From positions 1 to 14,242 of the forward strand of contig JBDSLU010000103.1 in assembly GCA_039916225.1 (NCBI GenBank): 14,242 nt of DNA, in the 5' to 3' direction. A program made the translations under genes and the position numbers. This DNA comes from JBDSLU01 sp039916225 (lineage in GTDB: Bacteria; Acidobacteriota; Vicinamibacteria; Vicinamibacterales; Vicinamibacteraceae). Shown here piece after piece: positions 1 through 7,341 of the stretch; position 1 is the first letter of the stretch, and every line of letters starts with the position of its first letter. The notes beneath the pieces are model-generated. The model was given only the letters and a program-made list of their open reading frames with translations, ran no database searches and was not told the origin of the DNA.

Positions 1-181
1 TGGTGACGGTGCGGGCGCCGGGGAGTTGGGAACCGGTGACGGTGACGGTGACGCCGGCAAGGGCGGTGCCGGTCGCGTCGAAGGTGTAGCCGGAGATGGA
101 GCCGGTTTCCTGGGCCACGGCGGGAACTGTCAGTCCCAGGCAACACAGTGCCAGGACGAGCCATCGGAGGCGGGTCTGCAT
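1..181 (-). CDS. N-terminus of secreted carboxypeptidase-regulatory-domain protein, probably Oar/TonB-dependent-receptor-like (partial)
   Basis: Only the first 60 codons are in the window; the gene runs leftwards off the edge. The start is the ATG at 181-179. The product opens with a clear Sec signal peptide: MQTRLR, then a hydrophobic core (WLVLALCCLGLTVPA), with a likely cut after AVA at about residue 23. The mature start, QETGSISGYTFDATGTALAG followed by VTVTVTG, fits the carboxypeptidase regulatory-like beta-sandwich (G-x-I-x-G-x-x-x-D-x-x-G-x-x-L-x-G pattern). In Acidobacteriota this domain is most often the first domain of very large Oar-like outer-membrane TonB-dependent receptors, so that is the best guess. 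Any other secreted protein with this domain is possible, because no plug or barrel is visible. A good -35/-10 pair lies directly upstream, with the -10 box only 5 nt from the ATG. Confidence 0.75.
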   Translation of the reverse strand, partial: MQTRLRWLVLALCCLGLTVPAVAQETGSISGYTFDATGTALAGVTVTVTGSQLPGARTVT

Positions 182-215
182 GGCGCATCCTACGCCCGCG
201 ATCCACCGTGGTCAA
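181..215 (-). promoter_or_regulatory. Sigma70-type promoter of the receptor-like gene, probably leaderless
   Basis: On the minus strand there is a TTGACC (215-210), a 17-nt spacer and a TAGGAT (192-187). Five nucleotides (GCGCC) then separate it from the ATG at 181. The -35 matches consensus in 5 of 6 positions and the -10 in 4 of 6. A start site about 6-7 nt after the -10 box would fall on or next to the A of the ATG, which gives a leaderless transcript. The AGGA inside the -10 could alternatively serve as a Shine-Dalgarno if transcription started further upstream. Confidence 0.5.
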
Positions 216-285
216 ACCGTGCAGCCACTTCGTCCCGCACCAGCGGCGCTTGACGGCTCGTCGGCCCGCGCTCGTGTCAAGTTCG

Positions 286-294
286 TGGTATTCT
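286..294 (+). promoter_or_regulatory. Candidate extended -10 promoter for the small lipoprotein/HIT pair
   Basis: TGG followed by TATTCT (289-294) forms a TGn-extended -10 element in an otherwise very GC-rich stretch, 25 nt upstream of the ATG at 320. No good -35 hexamer sits 16-18 nt upstream. A short dyad (CTTGAC 249-254 with GTCAAG 276-281) lies just before it and might be an operator or chance. Evidence is moderate to weak. Confidence 0.3.
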
Positions 295-319
295 GAGGGC
301 TACCTGTCAGGCTTGCATC

Positions 320-481
320 ATGTCGTCCCCCCGCCGTATTGCTGCTGCCGCCGCGCTCTTCCTCCTGGCGATGTCCGTGTTCGCCGTGCCCGCGTGCGAG
401 GTCGATTCGTCGTCCCGCCCTCGTGCCGGCCGCCCGGAAGTCGTGCAGCGGTCGACGCCCCCCGTCGCCGCCGTCAGCTGA
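320..481 (+). CDS. Small putative lipoprotein (53 aa)
   Basis: The ORF begins at ATG 320 and ends at TGA 479-481. The N-terminus is typical of an export signal: MSSPRR, then the hydrophobic AAAAALFLLAMSVFAV, then P-A-C with Cys26. That fits a type II (lipoprotein) signal peptidase site of relaxed lipobox form (V-P-A-C). The mature part would be only 28 residues, polar and rich in Pro/Arg/Ser. A weak CAGG ribosome-binding motif lies 8 nt upstream of the ATG. The gene sits 34 nt before the HIT gene on the same strand, so the two could be co-transcribed. No family is recognised. The signal-like N-terminus argues for a real gene, but its small size and the absence of any known domain leave it uncertain. 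Confidence 0.45.
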   Translation: MSSPRRIAAAAALFLLAMSVFAVPACEVDSSSRPRAGRPEVVQRSTPPVAAVS

Positions 482-515
482 CGGCGAACGCGACCGACGA
501 GTTCATTCGGGAACG

Positions 516-929
516 ATGCCCGACACCATCTTCGGCCGGATCTTGCGTGGCGAGATTCCGTGCGCCCGCATCTACGAGGACGCCGACGTCCTGGCGTTCC
601 TCGACGTCTCGCCCCTGAGCCCGGGGCACACGCTGGTCATCCCCAAGGAACCGGCGGCGACGCTCGACCAATTGTCCGATGATGCTGCCGCGGCGATCGG
701 CCGGGTGCTGCCACGGATTGCCCGTGCGGTGATGGCCGCTACCGGCGCCACCGCCTACAACGTCCTGCAGAACAATGGCCCGGAAGCCCATCAGGCGGTC
801 TTCCACGTCCACTTCCACATCATTCCGAAGCCGGAAGGTGGGGGAGGGCTGGGGGTCGGCTGGCCGGCGGGGAAGCTCGACCCGGCCACGGCATCCGAAC
901 TGGCCGCCACGATCGCCGCGAAGCTGTAG
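516..929 (+). CDS. HIT-family (histidine triad) nucleotide hydrolase
   Basis: 137 residues, starting at ATG 516 with MPDTIFGRILRGEIPC, the standard HIT N-terminus. The active site is the triad HVHFHII (His97, His99, His101), preceded by NVLQNNGPEAHQ (82-93). Together these place it in the HINT/protein-kinase-C-inhibitor branch, which hydrolyses nucleoside phosphoramidates and related adenylated substrates in the cytoplasm. The length is normal for the family (110-140 residues). The reading frame is open further upstream, but that extension is Arg/Pro/Ser-rich and unlike any HIT protein, so the start at 516 is chosen. A weak CGGGAA lies upstream. It is likely co-transcribed with the small lipoprotein ORF and converges on the Trm112-like gene, with a 21-bp gap. 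The true substrate cannot be told from sequence. Confidence 0.92.
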   Translation: MPDTIFGRILRGEIPCARIYEDADVLAFLDVSPLSPGHTLVIPKEPAATLDQLSDDAAAAIGRVLPRIARAVMAATGATAYNVLQNNGPEAHQAVFHVHFHIIPKPEGGGGLGVGWPAGKLDPATASELAATIAAKL

Positions 930-930
930 G

Positions 931-944
931 GCCCGCCCGCGGGC
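931..944. terminator. Short GC hairpin in the convergent gap between the HIT and Trm112-like genes
   Basis: GCCCG (931-935) and CGGGC (940-944) can form a 5-bp stem with a 4-nt loop in the 21-bp gap between the two convergent stop codons. There is no T tract on either side. A role as a bidirectional transcription stop is suggested mainly by position. Confidence 0.25.
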
Positions 945-950
945 AGTCCG

Positions 951-1199
951 CTACGTCAGCGGCAACGCTTCGTCGATGAGCATCACCGGGATGTCGTCGT
1001 CGACGACGTAGAGATATTTCCCATCGGCCCGCACGAGGCCTTCCTTCACCTGCGTCGCGACGGCCTGGCCACCGCGCGTCTTCAGCTTTCCGGCAGCGAT
1101 CCGCGCGTTGAGCGCCGCGAGCTCGGCTGCGGTCGCCAGGCGGACCGGCGTCAGATCGTCGGGGCACACGAGGATGTCCAGGAGGTCTTTCTCCACCAT
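951..1199 (-). CDS. Trm112-like / UPF0434 small protein with a degenerate zinc site
   Basis: 82 residues: MVEKDLLDILVCPDD at the N-terminus and DDDIPVMLIDEALPL at the C-terminus. Both ends match the UPF0434/Trm112-like fold (usual pattern L-x-I-L-x-C-P-x-C and I-P-x-M-L-x-x-E-A). Bacterial members have no firmly established role; eukaryotic and archaeal Trm112 activates tRNA, rRNA and release-factor methyltransferases. The usual second cysteine of the CPxC zinc knuckle is absent. Cys12 is the only cysteine in the protein, and the middle (residues 21-60) is a helical, Ala-rich insert. Zinc binding is therefore unlikely. The start at 1199 is the first ATG and has a TANNNT box 7 nt upstream. The gene is divergent from the PHP gene across a 59-bp gap. 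Confidence 0.8.
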   Translation of the reverse strand: MVEKDLLDILVCPDDLTPVRLATAAELAALNARIAAGKLKTRGGQAVATQVKEGLVRADGKYLYVVDDDIPVMLIDEALPLT

Positions 1200-1206
1200 G
1201 CCGGGA

Positions 1207-1215
1207 ACGTTATCA
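1207..1215 (-). promoter_or_regulatory. Extended -10 promoter of the Trm112-like gene, probably leaderless
   Basis: On the minus strand TGA followed by TAACGT (1212-1207) forms a TGn-TANNNT element whose end lies 7 nt from the ATG at 1199. The expected transcription start therefore coincides with the start codon. No Shine-Dalgarno is visible and no convincing -35 was found. Confidence 0.35.
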
Positions 1216-1222
1216 CGGCTCG

Positions 1223-1252
1223 TTGGGACACCGGTGCGCCTGAAGGTATAGT
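1223..1252 (+). promoter_or_regulatory. Sigma70-type promoter of the PHP metallohydrolase gene, probably leaderless
   Basis: TTGGGA (1223-1228), an 18-nt spacer and TATAGT (1247-1252) make the best promoter in the window: the -10 matches 5 of 6 positions and the -35 4 of 6. Only 6 nt separate the -10 box from the GTG start at 1259, so transcription should begin at or next to the start codon. It overlaps the promoter region of the divergent Trm112-like gene. A GAAGG 12 nt before the GTG would be lost from such a transcript. Confidence 0.5.
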
Positions 1253-1258
1253 CGCGCG

Positions 1259-2992
1259 GTGCGGCGACGGCGAGTGTGGGGCCTGGGCGCGCTCGCGATG
1301 GTGGCGCTTGCGGTCCTGGCCGCGCCGCCGGGCCCGCGCGCGACCCGGTCGGCGACGTTCACGATTGCCGCGCCGGCGGTGGCTCGCGGCGTCGTCCACG
1401 TCCACTCGACCCGCTCCGACGGGAGCGGCTCCATCGACGAGATTGCCGCGGCCGCGGCCCGCTCAGGGCTGCAGTTCGTCGTCGTCACCGATCACGGCGA
1501 CGGGACGCGCCAGCCCTTCGCACCGGCCTACCGCGCCGGCGTGCTGGTGATCGACGGCGTCGAGATCAGCACCACGCACGGTCATTACCTCGCCTTCGGC
1601 CTGGGCCAGGCGCCGTATCGCCTCGCCGGCGATGCCGCCGACGTCGTCGACGACGTGCGGCGCCTCGGTGGGTTCGGGGTGGTCGCGCACCCCGATTCGC
1701 CCAAGCCGGCGCTGGCGTGGCGCGACTGGCAGGCGCCCATCGACGGCCTCGAGTGGTTCAACCTCGACTCCGAGTGGCGCGACGACTCAGCGCTGCGGCT
1801 GACGCGCGCGCTCATCTACTACCCGTTTCGACCCGTGCCATCACTGGCCCTGCTGGCCGGCGATGCCGGCGCCATGCTGCCGCGCTGGGCGGCCCTGGCG
1901 GCCCAGCGTCGCGTGCTTGGCCTTGCCGCTATCGATGCCCATGCCCGACTGGGTAGCGAGGGCGGCTTCGATCGCGCCTGGGTCAACGTCCGCGCACCCG
2001 GCTACGAGACGCTCTTCGAAACGGCGCAGGTCAGCGTGGAGCTCGAGGCCGTGCTCTCCGGCGTCGCGGCCGGCGATGCGGCCGTCGTGCTGCACGCGCT
2101 GCGTGACGGGCGCACGTTCAGCACCGTGACGGCGCGGGCGCCGGCCGGCCGGATCGCGATCCTGGCCGAACGCGGCGGCCTGCGCGCGCGGATGGGGCAG
2201 TTCCTGCCGGGAGCCGGCGCCGTGACGATCACCGTCGAAGGCGACGCGCCGCGCGACGCCGTGATTCGCATCGCCTGTGACGGTCGGACGATCACCCAGA
2301 CGTTCGCCTCGCCGACGTTCAGCCGCACGCTCGATCCCGACGAAGCCGGCCACGCCTGTCAGGCCGTCGTCGGCTGGCCGGGGGGCTCCGCCGATCGCTT
2401 CGTGGTGTGGGCAGTCAGCAACCCGATCTATCTCCGGCCTGCCGATCCGATTCCGACGCCGCAGCCCGCTGCCATCGCGAGGCGCTCGGAGGCGTTCGCC
2501 GCCAGCGCGTCGGACTGGACGGTGGAGCATGCGGCGGGCTCGACCGCCAGCGCCGCGCCGGTCGCTCTGGCGGGGCCCGGAACGGGGCCGGGACCGGAGT
2601 CCGCCAGCACGCCGGTCGCCCTCAGCTTCGAGCTGGCGCCTGGCGAGCGCGCCGGCCAGTACGCCGCGCTGGTCACCTCCGACATCGGGACCATCAGCTG
2701 GGCCCGCTGGCTGCTGCTCGACCTGGACGCCGATGCGCCGATGCGCGTCTCGGTTCAACTACGGGAGCCGACGGCTGGTGGCGGGCGCCGCTGGCAGCGA
2801 TCGCTGGTGCTCGGCCCGGCCCGCCGAACCCACCTGGTTCCCTTGGCGAGCTTCCTGCCGGTGGCCGAGGCCAGCGGACCGGTGCCGGGCGATCGCGTCC
2901 GGTCGCTGCTGATCGTGGTCGATACGGTGAACACGCCGCCTGGGCGTCGCGGGTCGGTCGTCGTCCGCGGCCTGCGCGCCGAAGCGCCGTGA
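1259..2992 (+). CDS. Secreted PHP-domain (CehA/McbA-type) metallohydrolase with C-terminal beta-rich domain
   Basis: 577 residues from GTG 1259. Residues 1-25 are an Arg-rich start followed by a hydrophobic stretch (WGLGALAMVALAVLAA), so the protein is exported or membrane-anchored. The PHP domain (about 44-290) carries the metal ligands in order: HVHS (His47, His49), SDGSG, TDHGD (Asp78, His79), GVEIST (Glu102), AHPD (His144) and IDAHAR (Asp226, His228). These ligands match trinuclear-metal phosphoesterases and the CehA/McbA family, which includes ester and carbamate hydrolases. Residues 300-390 look like an Ig-like segment. Residues 415-575 form a Gly/Val-rich, jelly-roll-like domain of unknown ligand. 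The substrate cannot be deduced. The gene stands alone under its own promoter and ends 4 bp from the end of the convergent pterin-synthase gene. Confidence 0.85.
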   Translation: MRRRRVWGLGALAMVALAVLAAPPGPRATRSATFTIAAPAVARGVVHVHSTRSDGSGSIDEIAAAAARSGLQFVVVTDHGDGTRQPFAPAYRAGVLVIDGVEISTTHGHYLAFGLGQAPYRLAGDAADVVDDVRRLGGFGVVAHPDSPKPALAWRDWQAPIDGLEWFNLDSEWRDDSALRLTRALIYYPFRPVPSLALLAGDAGAMLPRWAALAAQRRVLGLAAIDAHARLGSEGGFDRAWVNVRAPGYETLFETAQVSVELEAVLSGVAAGDAAVVLHALRDGRTFSTVTARAPAGRIAILAERGGLRARMGQFLPGAGAVTITVEGDAPRDAVIRIACDGRTITQTFASPTFSRTLDPDEAGHACQAVVGWPGGSADRFVVWAVSNPIYLRPADPIPTPQPAAIARRSEAFAASASDWTVEHAAGSTASAAPVALAGPGTGPGPESASTPVALSFELAPGERAGQYAALVTSDIGTISWARWLLLDLDADAPMRVSVQLREPTAGGGRRWQRSLVLGPARRTHLVPLASFLPVAEASGPVPGDRVRSLLIVVDTVNTPPGRRGSVVVRGLRAEAP

Positions 2993-2996
2993 TCGA

Positions 2997-3434
2997 CTAG
3001 ACGGTGACCGTGCGCCGCACCGAGAAGATGTTGTTCTCGGTCTCGGTGATGATCACTTCGACCGTGTAGGTCTTGCCCTGGCCGGGGAACTTCTCGCCGA
3101 TGTGCGCCACCACTTCGTCGAAGGCGTGCAGGGCCACGTTCTCGACGCTCGGTCCCTTGCCCTTGATGACGACGACACCCTCCGGCTCGAAGATCGCCGG
3201 ATCGGTGAAGGTGGCGTCGCCCTCGGTGACGATCATCTTGTGATCGAACTTGCGGAGGATGTTCTTGAGGTCGCCGAAGTCGAGCGACATGTCGATGTCG
3301 TCGCGCGGGAACGTCTCGGTGGCGACGATGATGGTGCCCTTCCACGTGTGACCGTGGACGAAGCGGCACTTGCCTGGATAGCCGATCTGACGGTGCCCGG
3401 TGTGGAAGCGGGCGTGGACGGTGATCTGTTCCAT
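2997..3434 (-). CDS. 6-pyruvoyl-tetrahydropterin synthase / QueD-like 6-carboxytetrahydropterin synthase
   Basis: 145 residues from ATG 3434. The zinc ligands and catalytic cysteine of the family are present: FHTGH (His14) and CRFVHGH (Cys23, His27, His29). Also present are the conserved LDFGDLK (51-57), FDH (63-65), PSVEN (95-99) and a Glu in ITETEN (129-134). The C-x3-HGH spacing is that of QueD and PTPS-I enzymes. These convert dihydroneopterin triphosphate to 6-carboxy- or 6-pyruvoyl-tetrahydropterin, for queuosine or biopterin synthesis. No queC, queE or queF is nearby, so the choice between the two products stays open. At 145 residues it is slightly longer than typical QueD (about 120). 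It is the last gene of a three-gene minus-strand operon, 12 bp after the cysteine desulfurase. Confidence 0.88.
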   Translation of the reverse strand: MEQITVHARFHTGHRQIGYPGKCRFVHGHTWKGTIIVATETFPRDDIDMSLDFGDLKNILRKFDHKMIVTEGDATFTDPAIFEPEGVVVIKGKGPSVENVALHAFDEVVAHIGEKFPGQGKTYTVEVIITETENNIFSVRRTVTV

Positions 3435-3446
3435 GATCGTGCGGGC

Positions 3447-4579
<1,133 letters not shown>

Positions 4580-4583
<4 letters not shown>

Positions 4584-5491
4584 GCCTTGGTCCGCCCCGC
4601 CGCTTTCTTCTTCGGCGCCGCGGCCTTCCTGGCCTTCGGCTCCGCGGTCGCCTTCGCCGGCGTCGCTTCCGCCGCCGTGGCCTCCGTCGTCTTCGTCGTC
4701 TTCGTCGACTTCGCCGACTTTGCCGACTTTGCCGGCGCCTTGGTCTCGGTGGCCGCCGGTGTCGCGGCCGGGGCGTCCGCTGCCGTCGCCTCTTCCAGGG
4801 CCGCGACCTTCTCGGCGATCTTGCGCAGCGCCGCGTCGCCGCCGGCGCCCGCGCCCGGCCGGTGGCTGTGCCACACGTCCGGCGCCTCCTGGAGCAGGAT
4901 GTCGCGGAAGGTGCCGCCGCTCTTGACGCTGTTCGGCGCGAAGGTGGTGATGTCGACCGGGCCGGCCCAGTCGTCCTTGTGCTTCATCAGCAGCCACGAC
5001 TTGCCGTCTTCGGCCGGCTTCGCCCCCGGCCGCCGCGCGCCCCAGCCTTTGGTGCGGACCAGCACCCACGAGCCCTTCAGCTTGAAGCCGTCGAGCGTCA
5101 TCTTCAGATCGCCCTTGGCCAGTGCCGCGTCGACGTCGTCGACCTCGGGCGTCCACGTGCCGCGGTCCCAGAGCATGACGACGCCGGCGCCATAGCCCTC
5201 GGGGATGACGCCCTCGAACTCGCCGTATTCGATCGGGTGATCCTCGACGTGCATGGCCAGCCGCTTGTCGGTGTTGTTGATCGACGGCCCCTTCGGCACG
5301 GCCCACGACAGCAGCACGCCGTCGTGCTCGATGCGGAAGTCGTAGTGCAGCGCGGTGGCGAGGTGCTTCTGCACGCAGAAGAAGCGCGCGTGGCGGCCCT
5401 TGCCCTGCCGGGCGTTGACGACGACGTCGTCGCCGGCGGGTTCCGGTGAGCGGCTGAAGTTGCGCTTGTCGCGGTAGGTCTTGAGCGCCAT
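4580..5491 (-). CDS. Stand-alone DNA ligase D-type 3'-phosphoesterase with Lys/Ala-rich tail
   Basis: 303 residues from ATG 5491. The core (about 33-210) is the LigD 3'-phosphoesterase domain. QKHLATALHYDFR gives His43, His49, Asp51 and Arg53; HVEDHPIEYGEFEG gives His85 and Tyr89. These correspond one-for-one (offset of one) to the His42/His48/Asp50/Arg52/His84/Tyr88 active site known from Pseudomonas LigD, which trims 3'-phosphate and ribonucleotide ends in double-strand break repair. WAVPKGPS and PEGYGAGVVMLWDRG are also typical. There is no ligase or polymerase domain on either side. Residues 236-303 are a low-complexity, basic Ala/Lys/Thr/Pro tail with KSA/KST/KTT repeats, like histone H1 or Ku tails, and probably bind DNA. 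An in-frame ATG at 5506 exists but overlaps the TACAAT -10 box, so 5491 is preferred. The gene leads the operon with the desulfurase and pterin synthase. Confidence 0.9.
4685..4729. repeat. 9-bp tandem repeat coding for K-(S/T)-(A/T) triplets
   Basis: Five consecutive 9-bp units (cgtcgtctt twice, then cgtcgactt, cgccgactt and tgccgactt) lie inside the phosphoesterase tail. Read on the minus strand they give KSA KSA KST KTT KTT (protein residues about 254-269). The graded divergence along the array suggests growth by slippage, and copy number may vary between strains. Confidence 0.85.
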
Positions 5492-5504
5492 GGGCCTGGC
5501 CCCC

Positions 5505-5510
5505 ATTGTA
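5505..5510 (-). promoter_or_regulatory. Candidate -10 box of the phosphoesterase operon
   Basis: TACAAT on the minus strand (5510-5505; 5 of 6 consensus positions) lies 13 nt before the ATG at 5491, so the leader would be only about 6-8 nt. No clear -35 is seen at 16-18 nt spacing. It sits in the 56-bp divergent gap shared with pgi, where TATGCT (5532-5537, plus strand), 10 nt before the pgi ATG, is the matching candidate for the other direction. Confidence 0.35.
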
Positions 5511-5547
5511 CTGGCGGCCCCGGCCTCGCGATATGCTGTCGCGTGTC

Positions 5548-7296
5548 ATGACGGACACGGCAACAGGCGTGAACGCGCACACGTGGCAGGCCCCGGCGGC
5601 ACTCGCCGATCGGGTGGCCGCGGCCGCGCGGACATGGGATGACGCCGGCGGCACGCGCCGGCTGTGGGACAAGGACGCGTCGCTCTGGACCTCGACCGAC
5701 GAGGCCAAGTGGCTCGGCTGGCTCGACGCGGTCGAGGCTGGCCGTCGTTTGCTGCCGAGCCTGCGGGACATCGCCGCCGGCGTCCGCCGCGACGGCTTCA
5801 CCCACGCGCTGCTGCTTGGCATGGGTGGCTCGAGCCTGTGCCCGGAGGTGCTGGCCCGCACGTTCGGCCGCCAGCCCGGCGCACCCGAGCTGCACGTCCT
5901 CGACTCGACGGTTCCGTCGCAAGTGGCGGCGCTCGAAAGCCGCGTCGATCTCGACCACACGCTCGTCATCGTGGCCAGCAAGTCGGGCAGCACGCTCGAG
6001 CCGAGCGCGTTCCAGCAGTACGTCTTCGCCCGCATCGCCGCTGTCCGCGGCCCGGCCGAGGCGGCGCGGCGCTTCGTCGCCATCACCGATCCGGGCTCCA
6101 AGCTCGAAGGCCAGGCCAAGGGCGCCGGCTATCGCCACATCGTGTCCGGCGAGCCGACCATCGGCGGCCGCTACTCGGCGCTGTCGCCGTTCGGCCTGGT
6201 GCCGGCCGCGGTGATGGGGCTCGACGTGGCGGGCTTCCTCGACCACACGGCCCGGATGGTCGACGCCATCCGCGCCACACCGGCCGCGACCAATCCCGGC
6301 GTCTCGCTCGGGCTGCTGCTCGGGACCGCGGCCGTCGAGGGCCGCGACAAGCTCTCGCTGATCGCCTCGCCGGGCATCGAAGGGTTGGGGGCGTGGCTGG
6401 AGCAGCTCGTCGCCGAGTCGACCGGCAAGAACGGCCAGGCGATCGTGCCGGTAGATCTCGAGGCGCTGGCGCCGGCCGATCGATACGGTGACGACCGCCT
6501 GTTCGTCTATCTGCGGCTGGCGACCGCGCCCGACGCGGCGCAGGATGCCGGTGTCGCCGCGCTCGAAGCCGCCGGGGCCGCCGTAGTGCGCATCGACGTC
6601 GCCCAGCCGCTGGCGATCGGCCAGGAGTTCTTCCGCTGGGAGATCGTCACCGCGGTCGCGTCGCACGTGATGCGCCTCAATCCGTTCGATCAGCCGGACG
6701 TCGAAGCCAGCAAGATCGAGACGAAGGCGTTGACCACCGCCTACGAGCGTGACGGCAATCTGCCCGCCGAGACGCCGGCCGTGAGTGGCGGCGGCCTCGA
6801 GATCTTCGCTGATCCGAAGACGGCGGAGCGGCTGGCCGGGGCGGCGACGACCGGCACGCCCGAGGGCTGGCTGCGGGCCCACCTGGCGTCGCTCCGTGCC
6901 GGCGACTACGCCGCACTCCTGGCCTTCGTCGAGATGAACGCCCGCCACGCCGGCGTGCTGCAGCGCATCCGCCACAGCATCCGCGACCGGGCCCAGGTCG
7001 CTACCTGCGTCGGCTTCGGGCCACGCTTCCTGCACTCGACAGGGCAGGCCTACAAGGGCGGATCGGACAAGGGCGTCTTCCTGCAGATCACGGCCGACGA
7101 TGCCATCGATCTCGCCGTGCCGGGGCAGAAGTACACCTTCGGCGTCATCAAGGCCGCGCAGGCCCGCGGTGACCTCGCGGTGCTCGTCGAACGCGGCCGG
7201 CGGGTGCTACGGGTCCACCTCGGCGCGGATGTGGCCGCCGGTCTCGAAACGCTCGCGCGCCTCGTCGACGAGGCGCCACTCACGCCGGCGACGTAA
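5548..7296 (+). CDS. pgi: Glucose-6-phosphate isomerase (PGI half of the transaldolase-PGI fusion lineage)
   Basis: 582 residues from ATG 5548; in-frame ATG 5533 and TTG 5506 are less likely because they precede or overlap the -10 candidate. It interconverts glucose-6-phosphate and fructose-6-phosphate in the cytoplasm. Sugar-phosphate-binding motifs are visible: LGMGGSSL (90-97), SKSGST (144-149), GGRYSALSPFGL (207-218), ESTGKNG (290-296, with Lys294), NPFDQPDVEASK (378-389) and the C-terminal LHSTGQAYKGG (495-505, with His496). The N-terminal stretch (LWTSTDEAKWLGWLD, about 46-60) and the C-terminal KYTFGVIKAAQARGD (528-542) are features of the bifunctional transaldolase/PGI proteins. The transaldolase half is absent here and the upstream gene is divergent. 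It opens a co-directional run with gnd, zwf and pgl, and gnd follows after 45 bp. Confidence 0.92.
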   Translation: MTDTATGVNAHTWQAPAALADRVAAAARTWDDAGGTRRLWDKDASLWTSTDEAKWLGWLDAVEAGRRLLPSLRDIAAGVRRDGFTHALLLGMGGSSLCPEVLARTFGRQPGAPELHVLDSTVPSQVAALESRVDLDHTLVIVASKSGSTLEPSAFQQYVFARIAAVRGPAEAARRFVAITDPGSKLEGQAKGAGYRHIVSGEPTIGGRYSALSPFGLVPAAVMGLDVAGFLDHTARMVDAIRATPAATNPGVSLGLLLGTAAVEGRDKLSLIASPGIEGLGAWLEQLVAESTGKNGQAIVPVDLEALAPADRYGDDRLFVYLRLATAPDAAQDAGVAALEAAGAAVVRIDVAQPLAIGQEFFRWEIVTAVASHVMRLNPFDQPDVEASKIETKALTTAYERDGNLPAETPAVSGGGLEIFADPKTAERLAGAATTGTPEGWLRAHLASLRAGDYAALLAFVEMNARHAGVLQRIRHSIRDRAQVATCVGFGPRFLHSTGQAYKGGSDKGVFLQITADDAIDLAVPGQKYTFGVIKAAQARGDLAVLVERGRRVLRVHLGADVAAGLETLARLVDEAPLTPAT

Positions 7297-7341
7297 TCGC
7301 CCGGCGCTCCATCACTCACCCACGTTCAGCAGGGAACTTCG

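Noticed and set aside
35..53. GTGACG-type tandem repeat
   Set aside because: It simply encodes alternating Val-Thr in a beta-strand of the regulatory-like domain of the partial receptor gene. Three short units do not suggest a separate element.
339..515. N-terminal extension of the HIT protein
   Set aside because: The extra residues are Arg/Ser/Pro-rich and unlike any HIT protein. The family N-terminus begins exactly at ATG 516, and another frame in this stretch has a signal-peptide-like ORF.
7283..7306. CGCCGG / CCGGCG inverted repeat around the pgi stop as a terminator
   Set aside because: The stem is only 6 bp with a 12-nt loop and no T tract. Such matches are expected by chance in DNA this GC-rich, and gnd follows closely with its own SD.
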